From NCBI GenBank assembly GCA_964229355.1, contig CAXRDE010000001.1, positions 1 through 64,000 of the forward strand: a stretch of 64,000 nt of DNA, in the 5' to 3' direction. Numbering within the stretch: position 1 is the stretch's first letter; the number at the start of each line of letters is the position of its first letter. A program made the position numbers and the translations under genes. Origin of the DNA: CAXRDE01 sp964229355. GTDB lineage: Bacteria > Cyanobacteriota > Sericytochromatia > UBA7694. The notes beneath the pieces are model-generated. The model did no database searches, was not told the origin of the DNA, and saw only the letters and a program-made list of their open reading frames with translations. Below, in pieces: positions 8,531 to 16,533 of this stretch.

Positions 8531-10396
8531 TTGAGTATGTCTACAATTCAAGAAAAAGGTACCATTTCGGTACAAATGGAAAACATTTTTCCGCTCGTAA
8601 AAAAAGCCCTGTATAACGATAAAGAAATTTTCTTACGGGAACTGATTTCCAACGGCGTAGACGCCATGAATAAATTTCGCCACCTCACCATGATTGGTGA
8701 AGCCGAAAAAAGCGATGCCGAACTGGCCATTCGCGTTGATTACGACAAAGACCAACGGATTCTCAGCATCAGTGATTCAGGCATCGGCATGACCGCTGAT
8801 GAAATCAAAAAATACATCAACGAAGTGGCCTTTTCAAGCGCCCATGAATTCGTGGAGCGCTACCAGAGCAAAGAAAAAGGCGATAGCCAAATCATTGGAC
8901 ATTTTGGTCTGGGCTTTTACTCGGCCTTTATGGTGGCCGAAAAGGTCGAGATTCAAACCCTGTCTTACCAAAAAGACGCCAAAGCGGTCCAGTGGACCTG
9001 CGACGGTAGCCCCAATTTTGAGCTCAGCGACGGCGAACGCACCGAGCGCGGTACCACCATCAAACTGCACCTGTTTGCTGACGAAGTGGAATTTGCCGAA
9101 GAACCTCGCCTGCAACACCTGATTCGCAAATACTGCGATTTCTTGCCCTACCCCATTTACCTTAAAACAGAGCAAGCCAATAAGCAAGAGCCCCTGTGGA
9201 ACAAGAGCCCCAACGATGTAGAAGAAAAAGAATACCTGGATTTTTACCAGTATCTCTTTCCCTTCTCCCCTGAGCCACACCTCTGGATTCACCTCAACGT
9301 GGAAGTCCCCTTCCGCCTCAAGGGCATTCTGTACTTCCCCCGCTTGACCCACGAAATGGATCCTTCCAAAGGCCAGATCAAACTCTATTGCAATAACGTG
9401 TTTGTATCTGACCAAACCGAAGACTTCTTGCCCCGCTTTTTGGCCACCCTGCAAGGCGGCATTGACTGCCCCGAGATTCCCTTAAACGTGTCGCGCAGCA
9501 TGCTGCAAAACGACCCCTACGTGCAAAAAGTGTCCAGCTTTATTGTGCGCAAGGTGGCCGACCGCCTCAAGCAGATGTACACCAAAGACCGCGAAAAGTT
9601 CGAAAAAACCTGGGAAGACATTCACACCTTTATTAAATTTGGTGTCATGGAAGATGAGAAATTCCACGACAAAGTCAAAGACGTCTTGATCTTCAAAACC
9701 AGCCAGGACGACTATGTCACCCTGGATCAATACCTGGAACGCAACACCAAACTCGACAAAAAAGTCTATTATAGCTCTGGTGAAAGCGGCCAGCAAAAAT
9801 ATGTAGACATGCTCAAAGCCGAAGGCATTGACGTGATTTACCTCAACACCCTGATCGACAGTCACTTTATTCAGTACTTAGAGTACAAAAACAATGACGT
9901 CAAATTTGCCCGTGTGGATTCTGGCATTGATGACCTGCTGGTGGACGAAGACAAAGCCTCTTTGGTAGACCCCAAAACCAATAAAACCGGCGAAGAAACC
10001 GTGCAAGACCTCTTTCAACGGGAACTCAAGCAAGAACAACTCACCGTCAAGGCCCAGGCCCTTAAATCTGACGAAGTGCCCGCGCTGATTGTTTTGCCTG
10101 AACAAACCCGCCGCATGTATGAAATGACCCGCATGATGCAGCAAGGTCAGGGCGGTGAAGAGCTGGCCGAAAAAATGCTGGCCGAGCATACCCTGGTGCT
10201 CAACAGCAACCACCCGTTGATCCAGAACCTGCAAAACCTGGCGGGCAAAGCCGGTGCTGAACAAGAGGTTCACCTGATTTGTGAGCACGTTTACGAACTG
10301 GCCATGATGGCCCACCGCCCGTTAAACCCCAATCAAATGAGCCGTTATGTAAGCAATGCCAACAAGGTCTTGCAACTGATGGCCAGCAAACTTTAA
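8531..10396 (+). CDS. htpG: molecular chaperone HtpG (Hsp90)
   Basis: Cytosolic ATP-dependent dimeric chaperone of the Hsp90 family. The N-terminal GHKL ATPase domain has NKEIFLRELISNGVDAMNK-like helix residues (Asn/Asp), DSGIGMT and GHFGLGFYSAF in the right order. The middle domain and the C-terminal dimerisation domain follow. The 621-residue length is normal. The start is a choice between TTG 8531 (seven bases after AGGAG at 8519-8523) and ATG 8537 (13 bases); I prefer TTG on spacing, a difference of only two residues. The next gene starts nine bases after the stop with its own GGAG, so the two are probably cotranscribed. Confidence 0.97.
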   Translation: MSMSTIQEKGTISVQMENIFPLVKKALYNDKEIFLRELISNGVDAMNKFRHLTMIGEAEKSDAELAIRVDYDKDQRILSISDSGIGMTADEIKKYINEVAFSSAHEFVERYQSKEKGDSQIIGHFGLGFYSAFMVAEKVEIQTLSYQKDAKAVQWTCDGSPNFELSDGERTERGTTIKLHLFADEVEFAEEPRLQHLIRKYCDFLPYPIYLKTEQANKQEPLWNKSPNDVEEKEYLDFYQYLFPFSPEPHLWIHLNVEVPFRLKGILYFPRLTHEMDPSKGQIKLYCNNVFVSDQTEDFLPRFLATLQGGIDCPEIPLNVSRSMLQNDPYVQKVSSFIVRKVADRLKQMYTKDREKFEKTWEDIHTFIKFGVMEDEKFHDKVKDVLIFKTSQDDYVTLDQYLERNTKLDKKVYYSSGESGQQKYVDMLKAEGIDVIYLNTLIDSHFIQYLEYKNNDVKFARVDSGIDDLLVDEDKASLVDPKTNKTGEETVQDLFQRELKQEQLTVKAQALKSDEVPALIVLPEQTRRMYEMTRMMQQGQGGEELAEKMLAEHTLVLNSNHPLIQNLQNLAGKAGAEQEVHLICEHVYELAMMAHRPLNPNQMSRYVSNANKVLQLMASKL

Positions 10397-10405
10397 GGAG
10401 CTCCC

Positions 10406-11365
10406 ATGCAATACGCTGAATCCATTCTCGATCTTCTGGGGAACACCCCCCTGGTACGTCTCAAAAAAGTCATTGATGACGTGCCCGCGCTCATGCTTGC
10501 CAAGGTGGAATACTTTAATCCCGGCGGCAGCGTCAAAGACCGCATTGGCGTGTACATGATTGACGCCGCTGAGCGCGAAGGCAAACTCAAGCCAGGGGGC
10601 ACCATTGTGGAGCCGACCTCCGGAAACACGGGTATGGGTTTGGCGATGGTGGCCTCGCAACGGGGGTACAAATGTATTTTTACCACCCTCGAAAAAGTCA
10701 GCCAGGACAAAGTGGATGCCCTGAGAGCCTTTGGCGCTGAAGTGGTCATTTGCCCCACCGAAGCAGCCCCCGAGTCTCCCGAGTCGTATTATTCGGTGGC
10801 CCGTCGCCTGACCGAGGAAATCGAAGGGGCCTTTTCGCCCAACCAGTACGACAACCAACACAATAGCCAGGCCCACTACGAAACCACAGGGCCTGAGATT
10901 TGGGCACAAACCGAGGGTAAAATCACCCACTTTGTGGCCGGCATGGGCACGGGCGGCACCATTACCGGTGTGGGACGTTACCTCAAAGAACAAAACCCCG
11001 ATATCCAAATTATTGGTGTAGACCCTGAAGGATCCATTTATTCGGACCCCAACAATATTCATTCCTATCTGGTAGAGGGCATTGGTGAAGACTTTATGCC
11101 CGGCACCCTCGATATGAGCGTGGTGGATGAAGTGGTCCAAATTTATGATCAGGAATCCTTTGATATGACCCGCCGCCTGCCCCAGGAAGAAGGTCTGTTT
11201 GTGGGCGTTTCCTGTGGCGCCGCCGTGGTGGGTGCCATTCGCTACGCCAGAAAGCACAAATTGGGCGATGACGCCGTCATGGTGGTGCTCTTGCCCGACA
11301 GTGGCCGGGGTTACCTGAGCAAAGCCTTCAACGAAGACTGGCTCAAATCCAAAAATCTCGTCTAA
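10406..11365 (+). CDS. PLP-dependent cysteine synthase / cystathionine beta-synthase family enzyme
   Basis: It replaces the beta-substituent of serine or O-acetylserine with a sulfur nucleophile. The PLP lysine lies in NPGGSVKDR (about residue 44), the phosphate-binding loop is SGNTGMGLA, and a Gly-rich GMGTGGTITG binds PLP phosphate. Several segments (VEGIGEDFMPGTLD, EEGLFVG, LLPDSGRGYLSK) are closer to cystathionine beta-synthase than to CysK. However, the protein ends at 319 residues, so the C-terminal CBS regulatory pair is absent. It could be a core-only cystathionine beta-synthase in reverse transsulfuration, or a cysteine synthase. No other sulfur gene is adjacent. A strong terminator follows. 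Confidence 0.9.
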   Translation: MQYAESILDLLGNTPLVRLKKVIDDVPALMLAKVEYFNPGGSVKDRIGVYMIDAAEREGKLKPGGTIVEPTSGNTGMGLAMVASQRGYKCIFTTLEKVSQDKVDALRAFGAEVVICPTEAAPESPESYYSVARRLTEEIEGAFSPNQYDNQHNSQAHYETTGPEIWAQTEGKITHFVAGMGTGGTITGVGRYLKEQNPDIQIIGVDPEGSIYSDPNNIHSYLVEGIGEDFMPGTLDMSVVDEVVQIYDQESFDMTRRLPQEEGLFVGVSCGAAVVGAIRYARKHKLGDDAVMVVLLPDSGRGYLSKAFNEDWLKSKNLV

Positions 11366-11396
11366 AGCATCGCTTTAGGCCCCGGTTTTATTTATG

Positions 11397-11434
11397 AAGC
11401 CCCTCTTCTTTTTAGAGGGGCTTTTGCTTTTTTT
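11397..11434 (+). terminator. rho-independent terminator after the htpG operon
   Basis: A 10-bp stem (AAGCCCCTCT / AGAGGGGCTT) with a seven-base loop is followed by two T runs ending at 11434. It ends the htpG-cysteine synthase transcript. Confidence 0.92.
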
Positions 11435-11506
11435 ACTGGGTTTTTGATGGCAAAGGGTGTAAGATGCTCTTAAAATGCGGCAACGCGTAAGGAAAGGATC
11501 TCCACC

Positions 11507-12796
11507 ATGAAAAGTCTCAGCAAATATGCCCTTTTGGGTGCCCTCTGGCTCAGTGCCCTGAGTGCCTGCCAAAATACCAACAGCCCCAATCCCGACAGTT
11601 CCAATGGGGGGCTACGCACCTTAAGCGCGCCCACCGCCAACGAATTATCTAATCTGCGGGACAGCGAACTGCCCGATGCCAACACCCGCTTTGGTTTAAA
11701 ACTCTTTCAAGACCTGGTCAGCCAAAGCCCGCGCGAAAACCTCTTTGTGTCTCCCCTGAGTGTTTCCATTGCGTTGTCCATGCTCTACAACGGCGCCAGT
11801 GGCGAAACCCAGCAAGAAATGGCCAAAGCCCTGGAGTACACGGGACTGGATCTGAAGGACACCGTCAACCAGGGCCACCTCACCCTGCGGAAGCGCTTGC
11901 AAAACCAGGGCAAAGGCGTTGAAGTTTTACTGGCCAATGCCCTCTGGGGCCCCACAGGCTTAAGCCTGCAAGATGGCTTTGCACAGGCCAACAAAGCGTA
12001 TTATGATGCTGCCCTCGAAGGCCTGCCCTTTGGCAGTCCCAGCGCTGTAGAACGGATTAACCGTTGGGCCAGCGATAACACCCGCGGTCTGATTCCCAAA
12101 GTGATTGAAGAGATTGATCCCAATACCATTCTTCTGCTCATGAACGCCATTTATTTTAAAGGCGACTGGTCCACGCCCTTCGAAGCCAACCAAACCGAAA
12201 GCCTCCCCTTTTATAAAGCCGATGAAACCCAGGAAAACCAGGCCATTATGCATCATTACGACAAATGGCGCTACGGTGAAGTGGACGGCACCCAGGTGGT
12301 TAGCCTGCCTTATGGTGAAGCTGAACGCACCGAGATGCTCGCCTTTATGCCGCCCAAAGGCACCGATTTGGCCGCCTGGATTGCCGAACTCGACACTACC
12401 CGTTGGCAAAACCTCATGACCAGCCTGCGCACCCGTGACGGTCGCGTGGGTCTGCCCAAATTTAAGCTGAGCAATAATCTGCCGCTCAACGACACCCTCA
12501 AGCGTCTGGGCATGGCGCAAGCCTTCTCAGAACTTGACGCCGACTTTGGCGCATTGTTGCCTCCCAGCTCGTCTTTGAAGCCCTATGTCAGCGGCGTCAA
12601 GCAAGATGCGGTGATTGAGGTCAATGAGAAAGGCACCGAGGCCGCGGCGGTTACCACCATTACCGTAGGTGCCACCAGCGTACAACTGCCCCAGGACCCC
12701 TTTGAAATGATCATGGATCGCCCCTTTATGTACGCCATTTACGATCGGGATACTGAAAGCATTCTGTTCATGGGTGCCTTCAACGATCCCCAATAA
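11507..12796 (+). CDS. serpin-family protease inhibitor, predicted lipoprotein
   Basis: Serpins trap serine or cysteine proteases by a suicide mechanism. The protein starts with a lipoprotein signal (hydrophobic stretch, lipobox LSAC, Cys21), a Ser/Pro linker, then a full-length serpin domain from about residue 55 to 429. Conserved elements are visible: NLFVSPLSVSIALSMLYNGA, LLMNAIYFKGDW and DRPFMYAIYDRDTESILFMG near the end. The reactive-loop hinge GTEAAA (Gly376 as P15) keeps the small residues expected of inhibitory serpins. Counting from it puts P1 near Thr390 in a small/aliphatic stretch, suggesting elastase- or subtilisin-like targets. GGAAAGGA precedes the ATG. Membrane tethering suggests defence against outside proteases. 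Confidence 0.95.
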   Translation: MKSLSKYALLGALWLSALSACQNTNSPNPDSSNGGLRTLSAPTANELSNLRDSELPDANTRFGLKLFQDLVSQSPRENLFVSPLSVSIALSMLYNGASGETQQEMAKALEYTGLDLKDTVNQGHLTLRKRLQNQGKGVEVLLANALWGPTGLSLQDGFAQANKAYYDAALEGLPFGSPSAVERINRWASDNTRGLIPKVIEEIDPNTILLLMNAIYFKGDWSTPFEANQTESLPFYKADETQENQAIMHHYDKWRYGEVDGTQVVSLPYGEAERTEMLAFMPPKGTDLAAWIAELDTTRWQNLMTSLRTRDGRVGLPKFKLSNNLPLNDTLKRLGMAQAFSELDADFGALLPPSSSLKPYVSGVKQDAVIEVNEKGTEAAAVTTITVGATSVQLPQDPFEMIMDRPFMYAIYDRDTESILFMGAFNDPQ

Positions 12797-12810
12797 AACC
12801 GTTCCTGGAC

Positions 12811-12877
12811 TATCTTTCGTGTTTTGACTTGAAAAAACATACCCTACACCCTATAATTCAAGAAAACACGAAAGATA
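12811..12877 (+). promoter_or_regulatory. strong promoter enclosed by a 15-bp perfect inverted repeat
   Basis: TATCTTTCGTGTTTT (12811-12825) is repeated as its exact reverse complement at 12863-12877. Just inside the arms, CTTGAA (12828-12833) and TTCAAG (12857-12862) are also inverted. Between them lies a near-consensus promoter: TTGAAA (12829-12834), 17 bases, TATAAT (12852-12857). Transcription would start in or next to the right arm, about 22 bases before the thioredoxin start codon at 12887. A repressor bound to both arms would enclose the promoter; other readings are given in the findings. Confidence 0.75.
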
Positions 12878-12886
12878 AGCTTTACC

Positions 12887-13420
12887 ATGCGTTCATCATT
12901 TCAACTGCTGTTGGGGGCCCTTGTGTCAGGTGCGCTCCTCGTGCCTCAGGCCTTTTCAAGTCGATTACCCGTTCAGGCTGCCCCTAGCGCCAAAGCCACC
13001 CAGGGCATTCAGTGGGTGCCCTATGATCAGGCCCTGACCCAGGCCAAATCCCAAAAGCGCCCCATTTACCTGCAATTTCATGCCACCTGGTGTCCCTATT
13101 GCAAAAAGCTCGAAAAAGAAGCCTATAGCAAGGCTCCCATCCAAAAACTGCTCAACGAACAGTTTATTCCCGTGCGCATTACCGAAGGCAGCAACGAGAC
13201 CTTTACCGTTGCCGGAAAAAAGCTGACCGTAAAAGACCTGTTTATGAAGTATCAGGTGTCGAGTTTTCCGACCCTGGTGTTTTTAAGTGCCGAAGGCAAG
13301 CCCCTGGGCAAAACCCCGGGTTATGTAGAGCCCAAACCCTTTGAAGCCCTGCTCGGCTTTGTATCCAGCGAAAGCTATAAAACCATGGACTTTGAGACCT
13401 ACTTTAAAGGGAAGCAATAA
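12887..13420 (+). CDS. exported thioredoxin-fold protein
   Basis: The N-terminus is a signal peptide (MRSS, hydrophobic stretch, cleavage near QAA, about residue 32). The mature protein has a thioredoxin fold with HATWCPYCKK, in which Cys69 and Cys72 form the redox pair, and a cis-Pro segment SSFPTLVFL near residue 125. It belongs with thioredoxin_7/DsbD-gamma-like proteins that reduce or form disulfides in the periplasm. It is followed after six bases by a MerT-like membrane protein and driven by the promoter at 12829-12857. The shared operon suggests thiol chemistry linked to metal or sulfur traffic across the inner membrane. Confidence 0.88.
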   Translation: MRSSFQLLLGALVSGALLVPQAFSSRLPVQAAPSAKATQGIQWVPYDQALTQAKSQKRPIYLQFHATWCPYCKKLEKEAYSKAPIQKLLNEQFIPVRITEGSNETFTVAGKKLTVKDLFMKYQVSSFPTLVFLSAEGKPLGKTPGYVEPKPFEALLGFVSSESYKTMDFETYFKGKQ

Positions 13421-13426
13421 AACAAC

Positions 13427-13723
13427 ATGTCACAGCCTGATCCGTTGGCCGGGGTGACTTACGAAGAAATCAGCCCCGCCCCCACAGCAGACACTGAACT
13501 GCCCGCCTGGTCCTGGTGGGGCATGCTGGCCAGTGCTCTGGGCGCACAGCTCTGTTGTGGCGTGCCCTGGTTATTGGTCTCTCTGGGACTAAGTGGCAGC
13601 TATATTTCTCAGCTCGAAGCCCTGCGCCCCTACCGCCCCTTCTTTGTGGCCACCGCCGTCGGCTTTTTTATAGCCGGTTGGATCGTCTATCTACAGCGAC
13701 GGCGCAAGGGTTGTCCTACGTGA
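13427..13723 (+). CDS. small MerT-like inner-membrane protein
   Basis: This 98-residue protein has two transmembrane helices (about 30-55 and 70-90). The segment LCCGVPWLLVSLGLSGS, then LEALRPYRPFF, closely follows the mercuric transporter MerT, including the Cys pair in the first helix (Cys43, Cys44) and the YRP motif before the second. Classical MerT has a third helix with more Cys; here the protein ends after helix two with RRRKGCP. No merA, merP or merR is nearby. It may carry Hg2+ or another soft metal, or reducing equivalents in partnership with the thioredoxin encoded just upstream. The hydrophilic N-terminus of about 25 residues is acidic. Confidence 0.7.
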   Translation: MSQPDPLAGVTYEEISPAPTADTELPAWSWWGMLASALGAQLCCGVPWLLVSLGLSGSYISQLEALRPYRPFFVATAVGFFIAGWIVYLQRRRKGCPT

Positions 13724-13727
13724 GTTC

Positions 13728-14141
13728 TTACCACGACCAAAGCATCAGCCCCACCAGATACAATTGTGCCAATAGCGCAATCATGTAGAAATAGCTGCGG
13801 GGGCTGGGATTTTTTTCGGTGGCAATGGCGTAATAGAGCACCATATGCATGGCCCGTGCGCCCACATAAATCCAGGCCACCCAGGCCAATTTCACCGGGT
13901 CAACGCCCAGCAGCACGGCCACCACAAAAGAAGCCAGGGCAATGGGTACATTTTCCAGAGAGTTCATAAAGGTGCGGTGAGAGCGAAACACAAAGGAACC
14001 ATGGCCCAGGCTTTCATCCACGACACCGGGCACCGCATTTTTTTGAGCCCGGTGCGCCCCTGTGGCCACCACAGACTGTAAGATCACCAGCGCAATCAAA
14101 AGGGTGCTGGCATTTAAGGTACTGGCGTAAGCGCTAAACAT
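13728..14141 (-). CDS. MAPEG-family membrane protein
   Basis: Four hydrophobic helices are visible in 137 residues, with the MAPEG signature region: an N-terminal helix, the loop RSHRTFMNSLENVPIA, in which Arg-x-x-x-Asn-x-x-Glu-Asn contacts glutathione in family members, and a second half ending LVGLMLWSW. Bacterial MAPEG proteins are inner-membrane proteins, some with glutathione transferase or peroxidase activity. I chose ATG 14141 because GAGGA lies just upstream; a longer frame has no support. It overlaps the end of the VOC gene by eight bases, so the two are translationally coupled, and both could serve detoxification. Confidence 0.85.
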   Translation of the reverse strand: MFSAYASTLNASTLLIALVILQSVVATGAHRAQKNAVPGVVDESLGHGSFVFRSHRTFMNSLENVPIALASFVVAVLLGVDPVKLAWVAWIYVGARAMHMVLYYAIATEKNPSPRSYFYMIALLAQLYLVGLMLWSW

Positions 14142-14535
14142 CTGAGTTCCTCTTTTTTTGCAAAAGATCCCAACGGTTGCCAAAAATATCTTGAAAAACC
14201 ACCACCGTGGCATAAGGCTCTTCGCGAGGCGCTTCTAAAAAGTTCACGCCCTCGGCCTGATAGCGATGGTAATCTCGCCAAAAGTCGTCGCTGTGCAAAA
14301 ACAGCAGCACTTTTTGAGCGGCTTGCTGGCCCACCGTTTGTTTTTCGGTCTCACTGTGCGCCTGGCTCAACACCAGCGCACAACCCTGTGCCCCCGAAGG
14401 CGACACCACCACCCAGCGTTTGTTTGGCCCCATGGGGGTATCTTCCAGCAGCTCAAACCCAAGTTTGTCCACATAATATGCAATGGCCTGATCGTAATCA
14501 GGCACCAACAGGTTGATGGCACCAATCGATAGCAT
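14134..14535 (-). CDS. glyoxalase/bleomycin-resistance (VOC) superfamily protein
   Basis: The 133-residue protein has the beta-alpha-beta-beta-beta repeats of the vicinal-oxygen-chelate fold. It opens with INLLVPDYDQAIAYYVDKLG and closes with VFQDIFGNRWDLLQ, both family hallmarks. Such proteins bind a divalent metal in a dimer and act as lyases, dioxygenases, or antibiotic/electrophile-binding proteins; the substrate cannot be told. The start at 14535 follows AGAGGA. The gene is first in a two-gene operon with the MAPEG gene and diverges from the alpha/beta hydrolase gene at 14646. Confidence 0.88.
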   Translation of the reverse strand: MLSIGAINLLVPDYDQAIAYYVDKLGFELLEDTPMGPNKRWVVVSPSGAQGCALVLSQAHSETEKQTVGQQAAQKVLLFLHSDDFWRDYHRYQAEGVNFLEAPREEPYATVVVFQDIFGNRWDLLQKKRNSDV

Positions 14536-14582
14536 CTGTAAATCCTCTGTTTCAGAATATTGTTCCAAATCATAGCAAAAAA

Positions 14583-14612
14583 GGTCAGCTCAATTGACCA
14601 GCAAGCTATAAT
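14583..14612 (+). promoter_or_regulatory. -10 element with adjacent dyad upstream of the alpha/beta hydrolase gene
   Basis: TATAAT (14607-14612) lies 33 bases before the ATG at 14646. GGTCA (14583-14587) and TGACC (14595-14599) form an inverted repeat in the -35/spacer region, where a regulator could bind. No good -35 is found at 16-18 bases, so the promoter may need an activator. Confidence 0.4.
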
Positions 14613-14645
14613 AAGCCTAACCCGAAGGATACTGGAAATCGACCC

Positions 14646-15530
14646 ATGCCGAAAAAAGCCCTGTCAACTTTTGTTTTACAAGCCAGCCGCCACCTCTTAC
14701 AGGCCGATGGCTATATCAGCCGTTTTGTTCAAACCCGCGAAGGTCGCGTGCACTATTACCGCGCCAAAAGCCACGGTTCGCTACCTGTCATGGTGTTTTT
14801 GCACGGCCTGGGCGCCCATGGCGCTGACCTCACGCCCTTGTTTCGTCCCCTGCGTAAATACGCCCGTGGCATTGTGGTCCTGGACTTGCCCGTACACGGG
14901 CTCAGCGATGCCCCCCGCTCAGGGGTTTTGCCCACCCCCCTGAACAACATGCTCTTTGAAGCCTTAGACACCATTCTCAAAGACGATGAACCCGCCCTCA
15001 TTTTTGGCAATTCCCTGGGCGGACTGGCGGCCATTCGCTACACCAACCACGCCCCACAAAACGTGCAGGCCCTGGTGCTGTCCTCTCCCGGCGGCGCTCC
15101 TGTCGATGACGAAAAGCTCAACCGCCTGCGCCAAATTTTTGCCACCGCCACCCAGGAGCGCCCCGGAGAGTTTGTGGATCGCCTGTACAATAAGCCCCCC
15201 ATGCACCGTCGCCTGATGGAGGCCGAAATTCGCCTGCGCTATGCCAACGAAAACGTGCGCCGCATCTTTGACCATTTTGACCCCGACCACCTGCTCACCC
15301 CCGAAGAAATTCAGTCCATTCACGTGCCCACCCTGATGATCTGGGGCAAGCAGGACCGTATTTTAGAAGAGCACGTGGAGTTTTACCGCACCCATAAGCC
15401 CGCGCATTTTCGTTTGGAAGAACCCGACCATTTTACCCACTGCCCCTATATGGAAATGTCCGAAGAATTGGCCATTCAAATTCGCAACTTCGCCCGTTTG
15501 CACAGCCCGAGGTCACCCCATGCGTCTTAA
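14646..15530 (+). CDS. alpha/beta-fold hydrolase
   Basis: Cytosolic hydrolase of the alpha/beta fold. The oxyanion segment FLHGLGAHGAD, the nucleophile elbow GNSLGG (Ser123), an acid at KQDRI (about residue 241) and the catalytic His in DHFTHC (about 262) are all present and in order, so an intact triad is likely. Family members cleave esters, thioesters or C-C bonds; this one resembles general MhpC/BioH-like enzymes and its substrate is unknown. AAGGA lies upstream. The next gene starts 11 bases before this one ends, so the two are coupled. Confidence 0.9.
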   Translation: MPKKALSTFVLQASRHLLQADGYISRFVQTREGRVHYYRAKSHGSLPVMVFLHGLGAHGADLTPLFRPLRKYARGIVVLDLPVHGLSDAPRSGVLPTPLNNMLFEALDTILKDDEPALIFGNSLGGLAAIRYTNHAPQNVQALVLSSPGGAPVDDEKLNRLRQIFATATQERPGEFVDRLYNKPPMHRRLMEAEIRLRYANENVRRIFDHFDPDHLLTPEEIQSIHVPTLMIWGKQDRILEEHVEFYRTHKPAHFRLEEPDHFTHCPYMEMSEELAIQIRNFARLHSPRSPHAS

Positions 15531-16524
15531 AACGTCCCTGATTTTAAGCCTGGCCCTTCAGGGGCTGATGATGACCAGCGCCCTGGCCACCGCACAGGTC
15601 AGCGGCTGGAACAGCACCGAAGGCACCTTCTGGTCCCTGGCCACCGATCCCCAGGGAAAATGGCTGGCCGCAGGTAGTGCTGCAGGCTTTATTCAGGTGT
15701 TTGAACAAGAACACTTCATTCCGCAACAGCGTCTCAAGGCCTGGGGCAAAGCGGTATTTTCGCTGGCGTTTTCGCCCAACGGCAAGGCCCTGGCCGCCTG
15801 CGATTATAGCGGGCAAATGCGTATTTTTGACACCCAAAGCTGGCAGGTCACTCACCAGGTGCAGGTGGGCCAGGGCTGTGAACAATTGGCCCTTTCAGAT
15901 ACCCAGGTGGCCCTGGCAGGCACCCCTGCTCCCGACAAACATGCGCTCTGGCTTTATGACCTCAAGACCCGCAAACTCTCAGCGCCCTTGCACAGTGCTC
16001 CTGCCGCCCAGCGCTATTTTGCCGCTTTGGACTTTCACCCGGACCAAAAACACCTGGCCGTGGGTAGCGCGAATCGCCAACACGGCGTTGAGATCTTTAC
16101 GGTGCAACCGGGTCAACTCAAGTCCCTCAAAAAATGGGCCACCGCAGGCGATGTCATGGCCTTAAATTTTAGCCCCAATGGCAAATACCTGGCCGCCAGC
16201 AGCCAGGCCGATGTACAACTCTGGGCCTGGCAAACCGGCCAGCGCTTCTGGTCTCAGGCCTTTCGCAAGGGCAAAGACACCTTTGTCAAAGGGATACAAT
16301 TTTCTCCAGACAGTCAACAGATTGCTGCCTGTGGTACAGGACGTGGCAACCCCGTGCAAGTCTACCGAACAGGTAATGGCCAACCCCAAACCAGCTATGG
16401 TGAGGTACGCGCCATGAATTGCAATGCCGTCCGTTACGACCAGGCGGGCAAGCATCTGATGACGGTGCGTCAGGTGTACAGCAATTTCAATGAAAGGGTC
16501 ATCGACCGCTATCAGATCCCCTAA
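15520..16524 (+). CDS. exported WD40-like beta-propeller protein
   Basis: A signal peptide (MRLKTSLILSLALQGL, cleavage around residue 24) is followed by about six or seven WD40-like blades. Repeated units contain FSPNGKXLAA and end in aromatic/Asp pairs, at about residues 40, 80, 155, 210 and 255. Such a protein is a periplasmic or secreted binding scaffold with no expected catalysis. Its start overlaps the hydrolase gene by 11 bases, implying shared expression, though no functional link is obvious. It converges with rlmA nine bases downstream of its stop. Confidence 0.82.
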   Translation: MRLKTSLILSLALQGLMMTSALATAQVSGWNSTEGTFWSLATDPQGKWLAAGSAAGFIQVFEQEHFIPQQRLKAWGKAVFSLAFSPNGKALAACDYSGQMRIFDTQSWQVTHQVQVGQGCEQLALSDTQVALAGTPAPDKHALWLYDLKTRKLSAPLHSAPAAQRYFAALDFHPDQKHLAVGSANRQHGVEIFTVQPGQLKSLKKWATAGDVMALNFSPNGKYLAASSQADVQLWAWQTGQRFWSQAFRKGKDTFVKGIQFSPDSQQIAACGTGRGNPVQVYRTGNGQPQTSYGEVRAMNCNAVRYDQAGKHLMTVRQVYSNFNERVIDRYQIP

Positions 16525-16533
16525 GATCGACAC

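Noticed and set aside
10322..11257. 311-residue minus-strand open frame antisense to the cysteine/cystathionine synthase-family gene
   Set aside because: It lies fully opposite a clear enzyme gene, and its composition (His/Gly-rich) is that of an antisense shadow.
12811..12877. Reading the enclosed promoter as a phase-variable inverton
   Set aside because: The segment between the arms is only 37 bases, very short for DNA inversion, and no recombinase gene is nearby. Kept only as an alternative.
13427..13723. Calling the small membrane protein a full MerT of a mer operon
   Set aside because: It lacks the third helix and all mer partners, so it is described as MerT-like only.
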